DNA of 64,000 nucleotides from Aeromicrobium phragmitis (lineage in GTDB: Bacteria > Actinomycetota > Actinomycetes > Propionibacteriales > Nocardioidaceae), in contig NZ_RDBF01000009.1 in assembly GCF_003674095.1 (NCBI RefSeq), positions 1 to 64,000 of the forward strand, in the 5' to 3' direction. The position numbers were made by a program, and so were the translations under genes. Of this stretch, positions 63,834 through 64,000 are shown one piece after another (within the stretch, counting starts at the first letter, position 1; each line of letters begins with the position of its first letter). The notes under the pieces are model-generated. The model saw only the letters and a list, made by a program, of their open reading frames with translations, was not told the origin of the DNA and did no database searches.

Positions 63834-64000
63834 TTGACGCCGAAGTGGTTCTCATCGAATCGTCAATCTCGTGACCGCGCGGCCCGGCGGGAGCCCGGTC
63901 CGGTCCTGATCCATGTCCTCGAGGGCTTCCTGAGCGCCGGTTCGTCCGCGACCCTCGCGGCAGCGCAGTTGCGCGGAGACGACAGCGAGGTCGTGCACGA
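63834..64000 (+). CDS. PAC2 family protein, N-terminal part (cut by the window end)
   Basis: The first 55 residues of a protein whose PGPVLIHVLEGFLSAGSSATLAAAQL matches the start of PAC2 (proteasome assembly chaperone-like) proteins, P-V-L-x-H-x-L-E-G-x-x-x-A-G. TTG at 63834 has AGGAG eight bases upstream and is the preferred start; GTG at 63825 overlaps the dxs stop as GTGA but covers the Shine-Dalgarno. Actinobacterial PAC2 proteins often accompany proteasome genes or act in ways not yet defined. Confidence 0.65.
   Translation, partial: MTPKWFSSNRQSRDRAARREPGPVLIHVLEGFLSAGSSATLAAAQLRGDDSEVVH

Overview
The window is chromosomal DNA of a high-GC actinobacterium. The evidence is strong G/C preference at third codon positions, frequent GTG starts, and families largely confined to Actinobacteria (SepH, LprG-type lipoprotein, DUF4193, DUF3093, DUF3710, DUF3159, DUF5998, DUF7455). 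Gene content and order (pyk, tRNA-Leu, ANTAR regulator, liv transporter, polA, rpsA, coaE; sigA, parE, parC; dut, DUF3710, DUF3159) most resemble Nocardioidaceae such as Aeromicrobium or Nocardioides. That placement is an inference from remembered synteny, not a search. No prophage, insertion sequence, CRISPR array or rRNA was seen.

Layout. 1-2700: start of a divergent gene, pyruvate kinase, a long palindrome, tRNA-Leu(CAA) and a PdtaR-like RNA-binding response regulator. 2700-8350: a branched-chain amino acid-type ABC system, with livK on + facing livHMGF on -, and a LivH carrying an extra secreted domain. 8460-11830: acetyltransferase and DNA polymerase I. 11835-16364: a flippase-like protein, then a two-gene module of a small membrane protein and an 878-residue L-x-x-G repeat protein. 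16420-21008: M18 aminopeptidase, ribosomal protein S1, a secreted SH3/peptidase-like protein and CoaE. 21010-29474: a group 2 sigma factor, oligopeptidase B-like peptidase, DNA polymerase IV, DUF4192, a GCS2-type ligase and the principal sigma factor. 29490-38660: small proteins, ParE (apparently with an ATC start), then on - ParC, an LprG/P55-like export pair and a beta-carbonic anhydrase. 38744-44010: Pat-type acetyltransferase, DUF5998, a phosphodiesterase, thymidine kinase and a 47-bp tandem repeat. 44013-50289: SepH, an MFS transporter, an FtsX-type ABC pair, ferrochelatase and an inositol-monophosphatase-family enzyme. 50354-57287: DUF4193/4235/3093, dUTPase, DUF3710, an 18-codon ORF coupled to DUF3159, an RNA methyltransferase and a large membrane protein. 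57337-64000: aconitase with a palindromic operator candidate, a flavin reductase-like protein, an SMP-30-like protein, DXS and the start of a PAC2 protein.

Most genes are housekeeping. The most informative cross-cutting signal is regulatory. About fifteen genes have a TANNNT hexamer ending six or seven bases before an ATG or GTG and no Shine-Dalgarno, the signature of leaderless transcripts. Genes inside operons are joined by ATGA or GTGA overlaps instead. The points most worth checking are the ATC start of parE, the leaderless 18-codon ORF before DUF3159, the L-x-x-G repeat protein with unusual codon use, the chimeric LivH, the 47-bp repeats, and the palindrome at the aconitase promoter.
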